Positions 1-13,086 of a stretch of 64,000 nt of DNA are shown here, piece after piece. The position numbers and the translations under genes were made by a program. Below the pieces are notes generated by a model. The model worked only from the letters and a program-made list of their open reading frames with translations, searched no databases and had not been told where the DNA came from. Each line of letters opens with the position of its first letter. Position 1 is the stretch's first letter. Source of the stretch: Siphonodentalium dalli (lineage: Eukaryota > Mollusca > Scaphopoda > Gadilida > Siphonodentaliidae); the NCBI GenBank assembly GCA_032622095.1, contig CP136061.1, forward strand, positions 64,359,127 through 64,423,126, written 5' to 3'.

Positions 1-305
1 GGAAAATTTGAAAAATCATAAACTTTTGCAAAACCATCATAGAGGAAAATGGAAAATGGAAAAATAGATCGACTTTGTTCTTATTTTCATTATTGATAAT
101 TAAATCATCAATGACGAGAGGTCAACGAGAGGTCAAGTTTTAAAACCTTTGTTTATGTAAACATTATTGTTACAATGACATTCATTTTATTAGCAAACAG
201 TTGAGAAAATTCCAATCAAGATACAAATGTGTATATTATAAAAGGCCAGCAGAATGAGAAATATTCCAGAAAACACAGATTTTCAACCAAAGCATTTGAA
301 TTGCA

Positions 306-354
306 ATGGCTATATCATATGGCCAATGTATGCTATATCATATGGCCAATGTAT
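306..354 (+). repeat. Two tandem copies of a 22-23-bp unit
   Basis: GCTATATCATATGGCCAATG occurs twice in tandem. Confidence 0.8.
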
Positions 355-748
355 ACTGATACAATTACTGGCATTGTAACAGTAATGTTAACATAACAAT
401 GGCTTCAATATGTGAAATTTTGACATTGAAAATCTATCAATAATAAAAATTATAACGTCGATCTATCTATTTTTCCTTGTTCTTCTTAGTGATAAGTTAT
501 ACAACCATTTTTGATTGTTTACATTTACCAACTGTGAAGGCCTTATGTCCCTTTATAAAGGCTAAGAATCATTCTGAAAATAGCAATATACTTACATCAA
601 TGTATGAAGCATTCACAAAGGAATCAGTTCTATCTTCAGACGTTATTATTACTCTGTTTTCATCATCTGTTGTAAATATTGAAAATGTAAAATTAGAAAT
701 ATCACAGCAACACCTCCGTTATAATACATGTATGAAGCAAAAAGTTAT

Positions 749-1058
749 GGGAGGCCAAATTCACATTTATTAATAATTGTGCTTCAGCGCAATCCAATTG
801 TGCTTCAGCGCAATTCAAAATTAATTGTGCCCTAGGGCAATTAATTTTTCATATATGGCTAAACCCCCAGTAAATTAATGAATAAATACAATACAAAATT
901 AATTGCGCTGAAGCGCAATAATTTTCCCCATATATGGCTAACCGCCAGTTCAGAGGTGTAAGCTTGTAACATTAATTGCGCTGAAGCGCAATTGATATGA
1001 ACTAGGCTGGATTGCGCTTCAGCGCAATTATTAATAAATGTGAATTTGACCTCCCATA
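749..1058. mobile_element. 310-bp MITE built of GCGCTGAAGCGC palindromes
   Basis: Ends are inverted repeats (TTATGGGAGGCCAAATTCAC at the left; the inverse, with one change, at 1,038-1,058). The interior holds about six copies or near-copies of the palindrome ATTGCGCTGAAGCGCAAT in both orientations, plus a related GCCCTAGGGC palindrome. AAAG flanks both ends and is a possible target duplication. Confidence 0.7.
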
Positions 1059-2468
1059 AAAAGTACCTTGAATATTAACAAAGTACATTACTGTTAATTG
1101 GGCCCGATTGATTCAATTTCGGCATATCATATTTCACAATCAAACATAGCGCAACATGTGATGGACATGTGACAGTTGGGAAAATTCTGTACCACCTTGG
1201 GAGGAGGAACCATATAAATGTGACTTGATTGTCAGGGCTGGTGTAATTGTAATTGGTAATTAAGTGTAATTAATTACTTTTGCTTATGTAATTGAAAGTA
1301 ATGTGTTGTTGACTCACTGAGCAAATTACTAGAAATTGAAATTAATTCATTTCGAAAATTTGAAGTAATGCACTGATTACTGATTTCCAAGTTCATTAAA
1401 ATCATGTTTCAACAACTGATTTGGAGTATCTCAAAATATACCTGCTTAGAAAATTTCTGAACAAACTCATTGATATAGTATTAAATATAGGTGTTTTGTT
1501 TCTTATATTTTTTGGTAAATTTGAGATCGTATCGTTTGTGCCAGTTCATATTTTGTAATAAGCGGTCATGTAAAAATTGCACTGGTAGACTATAGGAAGA
1601 AAATCTAGAGCTGTTGTCGCTCCTAAACATTTATGGTAACATAATTTTGATGACTAAGTTGAAGAAAAAGCAGTGTGTGAAGTTATAATAGTTTCAAGTT
1701 ATAGATAACATAATATACGTTTCCGGACAGTATTTGTGGACTAATTATCGTATCCGAATTTGTATTTTTTATGACTTTAATTCATCTTTCTGGGACATAT
1801 TATGTTCGTAGAAAGACATTTCAGGTATTTATTGACCTACTTCGATTCTGTGAAAAATCATAAAGTGAATACTATCAGGTGTATTTTGGAGCGCAATTCG
1901 TTGTGTAGCTTTTATAAAATCATCAGGAGCATTTTAAGCAAAAATGAGCTAAATGCAATCAATTTGATGTGAACAAAGTCAACGAAAATTTAAAAACAAA
2001 ATTACGCCTCAAGAAATTTCACCCATATTATGTGGCCAGTTTAGGATACAATTTAACAAACTTGTACTTATTTCTATTGATTATATTTGGCAAAATCAAC
2101 TTGTAAAACCAGAAAGTAGATTTCATTGAGGCAGCAGAGGACGCCATACAATGACATGTAACTTGTTCCACTAAAACTCTGCAGTGTTGATAGATTAACC
2201 AGGGCAGTACCATCAGATAGTTGTTGAAAAGATGTCACCCCCCCCCTCACAACTTGAAATCACAGATCAAAATGGCAAACAAATACAAACTTTTACAAAA
2301 CAAATTTCCAAGTCAAAAATGGTGATAACTGAACTGCAATACATCAAACCAAAATATCTCATAATTGCAGTAGCACAGATTGCCACGGTTGAGGGGTGGT
2401 GGGGGTGTCATCTTGAAATTTCTAACTGCGCACCCTCCCCTCCCGCAATAGATAATTGCCTCCCAAGG
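1059..2468. other. AT-rich DNA, nothing recognised
   Basis: No coding, RNA or repeat feature that I can support. Confidence 0.4.
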
Positions 2469-2935
2469 AGGAGCGGATAGCTCAGTTGGTTTGTGGGCCG
2501 ACCTCTGAGCTACACCTTTGACACGGTCGAGGGTTCAAATCCGACAAAATATCGGTCGGACTTTATGTCGCCATCTGCATTCCCAGTACCATGGGCATCA
2601 CAAATCAGTCATCGATGCCACGATCAGTGATCTGAGAAAGATTCCAGAACCCAAAGAGTCTCAGACTAACTTCGTACCTCTGCTCCTCTGGTAATGTCAT
2701 GACCAGGGATGACACTACACTTGGCACACCGTCGGATCGGGAGCCGACGCTAATGGCTGTCCCGTGTGCAACAATGTGCGCACGTTAAAGATCCCTACCG
2801 TGGCGAAGAAGTCACGGGTTCGGCAAAAAACTTCCTGGAAAAATTATGGATCTACTCGATCCCGTCCTGTAAAAGCCAGCATTGGTCACTAGGACGTAAC
2901 AACTACAGATACAGGTACAGATACAGATACAGAAC
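2469..2935 (+). mobile_element. tRNA-derived SINE
   Basis: 5' head has a pol III A box (TAGCTCAGTTGG, 2,478-2,489) and B box (GGTTCAAATCC, 2,532-2,542). The body carries GCACGTTAAAGATCCC near 2,780, a motif I associate with conserved central domains of invertebrate SINEs. The 3' tail is a short GATACA-type microsatellite (2,903-2,935). No clear target duplication was seen. The head is too degenerate downstream to be a functional tRNA. Confidence 0.75.
2903..2935 (+). repeat. ATACAG microsatellite tail
   Basis: Five tandem ATACAG/GTACAG hexamers at the end of the SINE. Confidence 0.8.
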
Positions 2936-3485
2936 TGGACCAAACTAAATCACAACTGGTACTTCTCCAACTCTCCAACTGTTGGAAATTTATCAAAACC
3001 TTACTGATTGGGGGAAGATACCCAGGGGGAGATATCGCGATCCATTGATCTAGTAAATTCAAAGGATATATTATAGAAGTTGAAGTGAGATCATTTTCCT
3101 TAAAATAAGTTACAAAATTTAGGGAACGGTTATCAACATGGCACCTCTGATAATTGTTTCTTGAAATCATCAGCATAATAAATAGACACATCATTATCAT
3201 AGATGAAAAGAAGTTAATAGCCTATATAAACATAATATTGTAGCACATGCCACATGTACAACTGCATAGAACATAGCACATGAGAATTAATCTCATTTAA
3301 ATTGAAATGAATGACACAAATAAACATTATACAGCAGTTTCTGTTATTTCTTGATCAAACAGTGTCACAGTGTCAGATACGATAAGATCTCATTTCATAC
3401 ACAAGAGAATGGCATAAGCTTTATATTGTTGTCAATATATAATATTGTGGCATTAGGAATGTGAAAGAACAACATTTGTAACAGA

Positions 3486-3655
3486 GGTACAATGTTCAAA
3501 TTTGATACCTCCCATCTAGAGGTGATTCTAAACAAGCCTGTAAATTTTCAAATCAATTCTCCAATAAATGTGGGCTGCGTGGTGTGCTGATGGATTCAAA
3601 TTTGAAATCCAAGATGGCTGCTGGTGGTCATGTTTTAGTCATACAAAGAGTAAAT
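3486..3655 (+). repeat. Fragment of the AAGATGG repeat family
   Basis: Matches units at 54,435-54,600 and 55,215-55,350 (CATCTAGAGGTGATTCTAAA, then AAATCCAAGATGGCTGCTGG). An isolated remnant 50 kb from the main arrays. Confidence 0.7.
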
Positions 3656-4237
3656 TCCAAAGTTGCATCCACAGACGGAAAGTTTGGCGGATGGACAATT
3701 TGATTCCTATATACATACCCTTCTATAACTTCGTCACAGGGTATAAAATATTCAACTCAAACAAAGGCCTAGCGTTCAGCAAGAATTGCACTATAAAGTT
3801 TAATGTAAAACACTTCTGAATACTTACATCTGTTTCAATGCACTTTTGCAAATTTTGCAGCAAAGCACATATTGTAATTCACTCCCTACAAAGCTCCCAT
3901 TATAAATTGAAAACATGCAATAAAGATTGGTTGGAGGCACTTTGTTGACATTGTAATAATTAGCTACAATTTAGTCACGATTACAATTTGTAGTACCAGC
4001 ACCGTTTTTTCGGAGATATCCGCGGCTAAACTAAGATGACATCAAAATGTGTGAGCAAATTACAACCACAGATTCAGAGCCGGAGCTTATTATGCTGACT
4101 ATGATGACATAATCGTAGTCAGCCAATATAATAAAATGCAGAATCAGTTTGTGTGCGAGTGGTGTATAGATTATGTCGCTATGCGATGAGTTATTTAATT
4201 AATTAAGATAGTGTGGTTCACCTCGGTGGTAATCTCG

Positions 4238-4400
4238 TATAGCAGACAATATTTATATGAATAAAGTACGTAGTTAGTATATAGCAGACAATATTTATAT
4301 GAATAAGGTACATAGTTAGTATAGCAGACAATATTTATATGAATAAGGTACGTAGTTATATAGTATAGCAGACAATATTTATATGAATAAAGTAGTTAGT
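4238..4400 (+). repeat. Four tandem units of about 42 bp
   Basis: AGCAGACAATATTTATATGA occurs at 4,241, 4,283, 4,323 and 4,367, with spacings of 42, 40 and 44. Confidence 0.9.
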
Positions 4401-4829
4401 AGCACCTAGGATGGTTGTTCTGCGGCCATTAATAACATGCTGCTACTGTGTTTAGTTTGTTGAATAGATGTCAGTTGGGCTTTGGTAGTCTCTTAATCAC
4501 TCGGTGAATTGTCATCATTCAGTGATTATTCATCAGTGTCAACTGGTGAAATTGTAAGGAGAATCAATAAGAGCTTCAACATAACACATTAAGAGCGAAG
4601 TATGAACACAAAATATAGACAAACCTGCTGTCCAAAAATATGCTGGCAGACAAACCCAGAAGTATCCTACCCGTATACCGATCATGTGATTTTATACAGT
4701 GAATTTGCAACTAGACAATAGGCGAGTGTTGAGTGTAGAAGAAGAGACTAAATTAGCCTGAGATTAAGCTATAGACATGATAGCAATAACTCATCTCATC
4801 CCATTAGTTCATTAATCAATAGGTACGAC

Positions 4830-5139
4830 ATTATATTTTTAAAAAGTATAATATATATTTCCTTAAAGAAAGCCTGAACACTGAACTATATGGATATATG
4901 TCCTGCAACTTTTTGGTCGCCTCCCGACGTCCACTGACTTGCCAAGATTAGTCAAGCATGAACTCTCCCCATATAACTAGCTGTGCTCAATCGAATTGTC
5001 TCAGTTTTATTTCGGACTCAATCAGGCGATTGGTGAGTTGCGGGGTTGGGAATGGCACCGCCATGGGAGGGCCCTATGATAGTTAAGTGTTCAGGCTTTC
5101 TTTAAGGAAATATATATTATACTTTTTAAAAATATAATA
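4830..5139. repeat. 310-bp palindrome-edged module at the left end of copy 1
   Basis: The sequence 4,830-4,881 recurs inverted at 5,087-5,139, including the AT-rich part outside the terminal motif. The interior is the copy's own terminal inverted repeat plus a unique segment (GGCGATTGGTGAGTTGCGGG and nearby). The same arrangement occurs in copy 3 at 36,282-36,622. Confidence 0.65.
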
Positions 5140-7174
5140 TTTCCGCTAAAGGAAGCCTTCACACTGAACTATATGGATTAGAATGCAAGCCCAGGAGGAG
5201 GCACGAGCAATAAAGTTAATAGCCAAATTTAGAGGTAATATACTCTTCTAAAACAGATTGTACCTAAATATGAACTCTTAATGAATCTGTTATGATTAGT
5301 TACGTGAAATAACTCATATGTTTAGAGTGCTATATTGCTCAAATGTGTACCTCCCCCCTTGTTTTGGAAGAAACATCCCAGGAGGTGCCATCCAATTCAT
5401 AGTTGCGAGCGAACCGAGCAAGTATAACTGAAGAAGATACTCTTTGTTCTTCTCTTTCTTTGTCGTCTTCTTCGTTCTTCATCTGTCGGTTCTAAGGTCC
5501 CACCCGCCATGGGATGCAAGAAGACGAACTCAATCTCCGCCTTAGCGACAAAACGACCAGCACAGGAGGAGGTCTACTCCGAAGATGGCGAGAAAACCAA
5601 CATTAATAGTGAACTAACAGCTGTTTGCCAAAGCAAAAGGCAGATAACCTGATGCCCAATTTGTGGCACAGGGATCAAATTGAGAACCCATTAGGCCCAA
5701 CGGGTTGTACAATGATAATAGAGTCAAGCCATCGGATCAGAGGGAGCCCCCACCATCGCATGCTGCAAGGTGGTCATGCCCAAGCTAATATCCTGGCCAA
5801 GCTGGAGGGTGGGGAGAGGTCATTGTTCTCCGAGCCCCAAGACGGTTGAGTGACAGGCAAGGCCTTGTCTGAATTAAGAGAGTGGCCAGGGGGTCTCGCT
5901 TGCTACCGTATAGGTAGGGCCCTGCCCTGCGCTTAAGCTGCCAAAGGCCCGTCGGCCATGTCGTGCGCACGAAAGTTGGCAGCTTTTGCACAAAAGTTGG
6001 CAGCTTTTGCGCCCAGAACCGCTGGCAACCGGTGGGGGACAAAACGTCCTGGAGGTCCCAAGTACCCCGTCAGCTCCACCGGTAGCATCCCCACTAGTTG
6101 ATTGAACCGCCGTTGGGTAATCGGTAACCTGTCTTCCTTCTTAGAACAGCTTCCTCTTCTTTCTTCTTCTGATCACATGTCTCTGAGGTACCTATGTATC
6201 ACAAGATATCCTTGTAGAAACCCTGTGATACAAATCTTTCGCATATATAAATATATAAAGTGAAATAATAGATATATCAGAGTGATATATAAGTCAGCAT
6301 GAAATCATGACAGAAGGCCCTACCAAAGCTGCGCCCATCAATCCAATGGGCGGAGCCAGAGCACAGATCCCTGGCATGATCCAATGTATCACTAAATATA
6401 TCTATATAGCTCCTCAGAGAACATGACTAACAGCCATAAGCACCGGGAGCTCATGGCCGAACACCGCAGGTGACCAGAGCAGCCACTGAGAAAGCAAACC
6501 GCTACTCTCAGGTGCCAAACAATAGTGTCAGTACGAGTATTATTTTTTGAGAAATTCCCAACAATCACCATCATTTGGAATGGAGACAAAGCAAATTTTG
6601 CAATCACGACTATTATGTTCAGCCTAAATCCCCACACAGCACTATTATTAGGTCCTCACAACCATTAGGCACCTGGGAGCAGTCCACGTTCCCAGTGGAA
6701 TACCCACCGCAATCTGATTTTAAGAAATTGAGGTGCGCATACCATGTCTATGACTCTATATAATGTACTTAATTAAACGATCGTAGTGAAATATGCAAAT
6801 AGTTGTCTCTTCTACAACCGAAATCAGTTCAAATGATGTACAATGTAGTCAGATGATAAACACGGGTAAATTGTCACGGTCACCATACGGAATATTCAGG
6901 TCTGAGCCTCTGCCCAGAACATCATGTCACTTTCCCCCAAACATGCAGCAGAACGACCAAGGTATGTGTGATAGGTATGTTAGGGTGCAGCATGCAGCAA
7001 ACTAGGGGAAGACCCGCTCTAAAATTGGCTCCCCTCAGAAGCAAATGAATGAAATTATCATCCTCCGAGTAAAGGACACACATCCCTTATAATGTTCCAT
7101 TTTTACTTATTGAATTTTAATAGCCATGATAGAGAGGAACTCCCCCTACCTAAGTGGTCCTGTTTAAGGCATGT

Positions 7175-7592
7175 TTAAGGAAAATAGGACAAATCCAGCA
7201 TAGACCAAAGCGCGCAGAATTGGCAGCATGGTTTCAGGCCCTTATGATCGGGCGTCTGGTGCCATGGGAATGGGATCCACTGTATGGGGTGGTCCCCTGC
7301 CTGCGGGGAAAGGTCTGTAATGCTGGTCAATGAGCTTCCTCGAAAGCTAAGCTGGACAGCGCAAACGTCTTTGCCTGTTGTATTGTCTATGTGCCAGATA
7401 ATCAAATTGATATGGGCAATAGAAGGACGAAGAGCCATGTGATGGACTCTTGTCGGAAAGGCTATTGGCAGTGGTCGTGGGACACGTGACAATATAAATG
7501 CTTTCCATGTAAATGTGCTTCATTCGTGTGTGAAGTCTATTCGCCATATCAACGGTACGAAAGGTCTGGACACGTATATATTTGAAATTCAT
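7175..7592 (-). pseudogene. Possible decayed coding segment conserved among the 5-kb element copies
   Basis: Two overlapping minus-strand frames (7,592-7,347 and 7,492-7,175). The second recurs in copy 2 at 13,482-13,087 with clear peptide similarity (MSRxPRPLPIAFPxRVHHMA, DHKGLKPCCQ), and a shorter relative lies in copy 3 at 38,917-38,720. I do not recognise the product. The similarity may merely reflect DNA conservation of the repeat; several frames are open at once. Confidence 0.2.
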
Positions 7593-9634
7593 TTAGACTC
7601 CTACTAGTCAATGAATACCTTCAAAACTCCTACCATGCCCTTTATGAACAATGCACACCGTATTGTATGTACAGCATGTTCGTGTACCAAGCTAGCTCAC
7701 ATTTGATATGGTTACTTGCCCTAAATAATGTCTCCCCCCCTGCTATTATATCGGTATTCATTGGGGACCGTCATCCAGGCATTCTTCTCACATTTTGGCC
7801 ACGGTCGCCATTAATGCTGCGAGAAATGTCGCGGCCACATACGGAATCGAACATTCCACAGCAGCAATTGACAGTGGGCCAGTTAACTGGAGGGGTCAAG
7901 TCACCACGATTCCAAATACCTGTCAGGCTGGGATCATGAATAATTCCATTGCAAATAACACTTGCACATTCCCATAATTGAATCAAGAAGGGGAAAGGAT
8001 CAAAAGTATCTTCAAATATATTCATGGATAGTGAAACCATGATTAAACACCGTCAGAGTGACAATAAGCTTCTTCCCTTACTCTAGAGAATGCAAACCTA
8101 AGCACCCATGATTTGTAATTTTGTGTCCCAATTAGAGCCATATCCAGAGTCGTAGTAACCCGACCCCCACCGTCTGTAAACCTGAACAGGAAGGATAGCA
8201 ATTATGTTTGTATTCCGGAAGGAGACACCATTTAGTTGAGAAACAACCCAGCAATTTTGAAATGATGGGTTAATTTTGGATACAATTCACAATAATAACT
8301 AAAATCTGGAATTGAGACTTTTAAGAGTGAAATCTTTTCTTCACGATTAATTTTAGTCCTAATCCCCGCAGATCACCATTACTAGGCCATCACGAATATC
8401 ATGCACCGAGAGCAAGATAAGCCCATCGTCAGACCGGCTTGCTTAGAATCGCCGCTATTGTTCATCAGAGCAGAAATAACGAGATAGATATGAAAGCGAC
8501 CTACATGGCTGAGAGTGATCATTAGCTATGATGTCCGGGGGACAATTTGGCATGTCATGCTTGCAATCATTAAATGCTAGCAGTTCTAAATTCGACAGTG
8601 AAGTTGAAGCGCTGTACGAGAATCGAATCATGTTCAGATATCAATCCCTGCCTGAAATTAATAATGACACTAATGAATCTTAGTACCACGACAGTCATTA
8701 TGTAACCAAATAACAATGCTTATTAAACATGAAACAGTACCATCCTGATATTGATAAACTGTAGTCCACTTCAAGCGTCGACAAACACATCGGGATCATA
8801 GGAGACATGTGTGACAGTAGTGAAACATAAAACACAAAGTATTATGTGAAAGCACGTTGTTCTGATGATTAGCGAGGGAATTAATGAAAGAAAATTTCCC
8901 AAAATGAAACGCCCTAGTATAATAACATTCGCACGAAATTAGGAGACTTTGGATAGCGAATCACGTGGCAGTTAGGGTCAGACCAATTATAACCTACCTT
9001 AAGAGGTTCTAGAATAAGGCCATATATGTATTTCGCACAATAAACGTAACCTTATGATAGATATCATCGTCAGCAAAGCGAGTTGAAAATACCACGAGTA
9101 AAATAACACGAAATGAGGAGACTTCGATTATTAAAACGAACCACGTGGCATTAACAATCTGACCAAGGCTATCATACCTTATAGGGTCTATAAGAATTCC
9201 ATATATGTATTGTTCACAACAATTGATGTGCGTCGTATCATTGAAACGATGGTCGCGCCATGGCAAATTGGAATTCAGACGGCATTTTGTCGAAAACATG
9301 GAACAATTGTTTTGTTTGAAGCGAAACGGTCCATGAATTCGGAACCGAAAATGATAAAAATGAACGCGGAGGCAACCAGAAAGAATTATTGTATAGATAA
9401 ATTGAATTTATTGAGTTGTAGGTGAAACTCCAAATTCAAATACACCCTTATACTTATCTTGTTGGCTCGGCAGCAGAAATAAAACTGAGACAATTCGATC
9501 GAGCACAGCTAGTTATATTGGGAGCGTTCATGCATGACTAATCTTGGCAAGTCAGTGGACGTCGGGAGGCGACCAAAAAGTTGCAGGACATATATCCATA
9601 TAGTTCAGTGTGAAGGCTTTCTTTAGCGGAAATA

Positions 9635-10323
9635 TGAAGATTTTCAAAGATAAAAAATAATTCATGGGTGGTTGACTTTCAAACGAAAATAAAGTTTCCA
9701 TTCATGAACTTCAAATATGATATCACGAAAATACATCTTGAACTTGTTTTTCCAGAAATTCTTGGTACGCAAACAAATTTTATTATCTCAAGTTCATAAT
9801 AGTTGGATAATTTTTTATGTTTTAAGAAACTATTTATTGTAAAAGCAGACCAAATAAGATTTCTAAACAGTTACATACTCACATGTACATACTAATGCTT
9901 TTGAGCCTTTAGTTTTCCGGCTTCTTGCATATTTCTTTGCTGCTAAGCATGGTTTAACCGTCCCTTGTGTCAGGGCCTGAAGCAAATATTATTGACATGA
10001 AAGCAAAATCCATTCATAACAATTTAAGAACCAATTGGCACAAGTATCATAAGTCAATTCAAAAACTCAAAGTCAAGTGAAAATATTTAATTAAAGTCCA
10101 TTGTTAAAATAAGAAAGACCAGATAGGAGCGATTAATTCTAAAGTAAATAAAAACAATATCCTTTAATGTAATATATTTTATATCATATATCATATAATG
10201 TATATAAACACATTTGTTGGGATAGATAGCGATTAGCCAGTTCTGTGCAGGATGAAGTCCTTGAAAGGAAATACTATAATTTACTGAATCGATCCAATGT
10301 CAATGACACGTTTATTATTTCCT
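9635..10323. other. AT-rich DNA between element copies
   Basis: Nothing recognised. Confidence 0.4.
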
Positions 10324-10555
10324 GTGTTACAGTCAATGGAGCGATAGGGAATGCGTAAAGTTGAAATGTCTAAGTAATACTAGATTATCAACATGAAGAG
10401 ATATATATAAAGTAAAATACAATAAAAAATATTATCTTGTGTTACAGTCAATGGAGCGATTAGGAATGCGCAAAGTTGAAATGTCTAAGTAATACTAGAT
10501 TATCAACATGAAGAGATATATATAAAGTAAAATCCAATAAAAAATATTATCTCTC
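10324..10555 (+). repeat. Tandem duplication (115 bp x 2) of a dispersed repeat head
   Basis: Two units, 10,324-10,438 and 10,439-10,555, each with TTACAGTCAATGGAGCGAT and CTAAGTAATACTAGATTATC. The same head occurs at 48,133, 52,872 and 55,688, the last being the 5' part of the large tandem-array element. Confidence 0.85.
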
Positions 10556-10859
10556 CGTCAAATATATCTTGGACACTGAACTATTAGGCATAATTAGAAT
10601 TCTTGAAAAGGAGGAGGCCACAAGGCAGCTAAATAGACTAATTAATACCTGCTGAAGCTGCAAATAGGGTTCTAAAATTGAAAATTTTGTCAGTTTGTAA
10701 CTCAAGTCTTGTTGGTAGAACCGTGTAAAGGTGGAGTTTGTGTGCCCTAATGTTCATGTAAAGGAGGTGTATAGGATCAATTTGGTTATAGGCAAGGAAG
10801 ATAACACGTCATGCAAGGCCCTAAAAGGACAAAGAGACTTATCCCCCCGAGTCAAGTCA

Positions 10860-11290
10860 TAATATCCATGAGAATGATATATTGGGGGATGCGGAGAGAT
10901 TGCCAGAAAATCTGGATGATGTAGGCCGCTCGGCAGATGTAGCAGAAATCAGTCTTGAACCCCGGGACTATCCCCCACCCAGTAGCTATCTGTCAAAGGG
11001 GAAGTTACCGGCTGGGATTCAGGGACCCACCATAAGGTTGTTGTTATGGACCCACAAAAGGCCATTGTCAGGGAATTGCGCAGAATAATGGCCATCGAAG
11101 GAACTGCATAAACGGAGAGATTGGACCAAGACTGATAGGGAATCCACCTCGGTCATTAGACGATCCGTACCACGGAACACAAAACAAAGTAGCCAGAAAG
11201 TAAAGCATGTGGCAAACAGGACGATTGATGGGAGGAGGCTGACCAAGTCATCTGCTGATGGAGAGGTTTGGAATCATAAAATCAAGGGCT
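10860..11290 (+). other. Coding-like but unrecognised stretch
   Basis: GC content rises and a 68-residue frame (10,882-11,088; AERLPENLDDVGRSADVAEI) is open, followed by basic-rich peptides in other frames. I cannot assign it. It may be a fragment of an inserted retroelement, since it is absent from the other element copies. Confidence 0.2.
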
Positions 11291-12360
11291 GAAAATTGGA
11301 CAAGAAGAACTCGTAAACTAAGAAGCTCTCACTGTAGAAATGCTATATATCAGATGCTCTAAAAATTGTACGAAAGTGAAGACCTGAAAAACATATGCAT
11401 TAGCAGTCCCCGATTGTGGCACTGGGTCAGTATCCTGACTGTGGTAAGAGCCATTGCTCCTTTGAGTAAGCTCCCTTCAGAGTGGTAGTCCATGGTAGTT
11501 TCTCAAGGAGGGTGAAATACTGGGATTGACTCAAGGTGACATTGTTAGCTATACGGGCAAAAGCCTCAGCCATCTTGTGGACAACATGCCAACGCCTGAA
11601 ATTTGCTATGGGAAAATTGTTGTAATTTCGAGGGCTGGTTGGACATACCGGTACATGTATCAGGTCCCAAAGTCAGAGAATGGATAGTTTGTTAAATCCG
11701 AAAGCAATGCGTAATGAGACTCTTGGTCTGCCTAGGAAATGTGAGAGCATGACTGGACCGTGTGCAGAGGGAGCCCCCACCACTGCATGCTGCAGGTGGT
11801 CACGCCCAAGATAATATCCTTGCCAAGCTGGAGGGTGGGGAGAGGTCATTGTTCTCCGACCCCAAGACGGTTGAGTGGCAAGCAAGGCAGTGTCTGAATT
11901 AAGAGCATGGCCAGGGGGTCCCGGCTCGTTACCGCTATGGGTACGGCCCCCGCCATGCGCTTAAGCTGCCGCAGCCTTCAGCCATTATCGATTTGTGCGC
12001 ACGCGATTTGGCAGCTTTAGCGCCCAGAACCGCTGGTGCTGGTGGGGGACAAAACGTCCTGGAGGTCCCAAGTACCCCGACAGCTCCACCAGACACATCC
12101 CCACTAATTGGTTGAACCGCCGAGGCGTAACCGGAGGAGCGTGAACTGGTCCTGTCTTCCTTATTAGAACAGTTATCACATGAACACATTGTGTATATAG
12201 ATATATAAAATGATATAATAGATATATCAGGGTGATATGTAATTCATCATGAGATCATGTCAGAAGGCCCTACCAAAGCCTCGCCCATCAATCCAATGGT
12301 CGAAGCCAGAGCACAGATCCCTGGCATGATACAAGGTATCACTAAATATATATATATATA

Positions 12361-12573
12361 CAGTAATGCTCTAAGTAATCGACTCCTTAAACACAGCAGA
12401 ATTATGGGTAACTTTTCAGGATTTAGTCGGAAATATGGCTTGTTGACATTCATCGAAAAGCTCTCCCCGAGAGCTTTCCGATGAATGGCAACAAGCCATA
12501 TTTCCGACTAAATCCTGAAAAGTTACCCATCATTCTGCTGTGGTTAAGGAGTCGATTACTTAGAGCATTACTG
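12361..12573. mobile_element. 213-bp Tc1/mariner-type foldback MITE
   Basis: Almost perfect inverted repeat of about 100-bp arms starting CAGTAATGCTCTAAGTAATC and ending with the inverse, GCATTACTG. It is flanked by TA at 12,359-12,360 and 12,574-12,575. Comparison with copy 1 near 6,395-6,410 shows the pre-insertion sequence. TA duplication and the CAGT start indicate Tc1/mariner mobilisation. The arms differ at very few positions, so the insertion is young. Confidence 0.85.
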
Positions 12574-13086
12574 TAACCCCACAGAGAGCATGACTAACAG
12601 CCATAAGCACATGGAGCTCATGACTGAAGACTGTAGGTGACCATAGCAGCCACTGAGAAAGTAAACTACTAGTCCACGTTCCCAGTGGAATACCAACCGC
12701 GATCTGATGTCAAGAAACGAAGGCGCACAGATCTTGTCTATGGAATGTACGTAATTAAATGACCATTGTTAAATATTCAGACAGTTGGCAACCGAAATCA
12801 TTACAAATGATGTACAATGTAGTCAGATGATAAACACGGTGGGTAAAATGTCACGGTCACCATACCTTTCCTCAGGTATGAGGCCTCGGCACAGAACATC
12901 ATGTCACTTTCTCCAAACATGCAGCGGAACGACCTAGGTGTGTTATAGGTAGGTTAGTATGATGCATGCAGCAATCTAGGGGATGACCCGCTCTGAAGAT
13001 GGCTCATCAAGGAAGGAAACAAATTGATATTTTCATACGAAGTTCAGTAAAGGACACGCATCTCAAATGGTGCAACGTATTGAATT

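Larger units (their letters stand above)
4830..9634. mobile_element. 5-kb TIR element, copy 1
   Basis: Left end has TTTCCTTAAAGAAAGCCTG followed by AACACTGAACTATATGG; the right end is its near-inverse, finishing ...TTCAGTGTGAAGGCTTTCTTTAGCGG. Terminal inverted repeats of about 156-159 bp (4,858-5,013 against 9,474-9,632) match each other closely. A second, inner copy of the terminal motif starts at 5,140 (TTTCCGCTAAAGGAAGCC). The body (5,740-9,460) aligns by eye with copies at 11.77-14.69 plus 25.88-27.25 kb and at 37.18-41.34 kb. No transposase was recognised, so it is probably non-autonomous or its gene is decayed beyond reading. Confidence 0.72.

Noticed and set aside
2469-2545. Functional tRNA gene
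   Set aside because: A and B boxes are present, but the acceptor and anticodon stems do not pair properly, and the sequence continues into a SINE body and tail.
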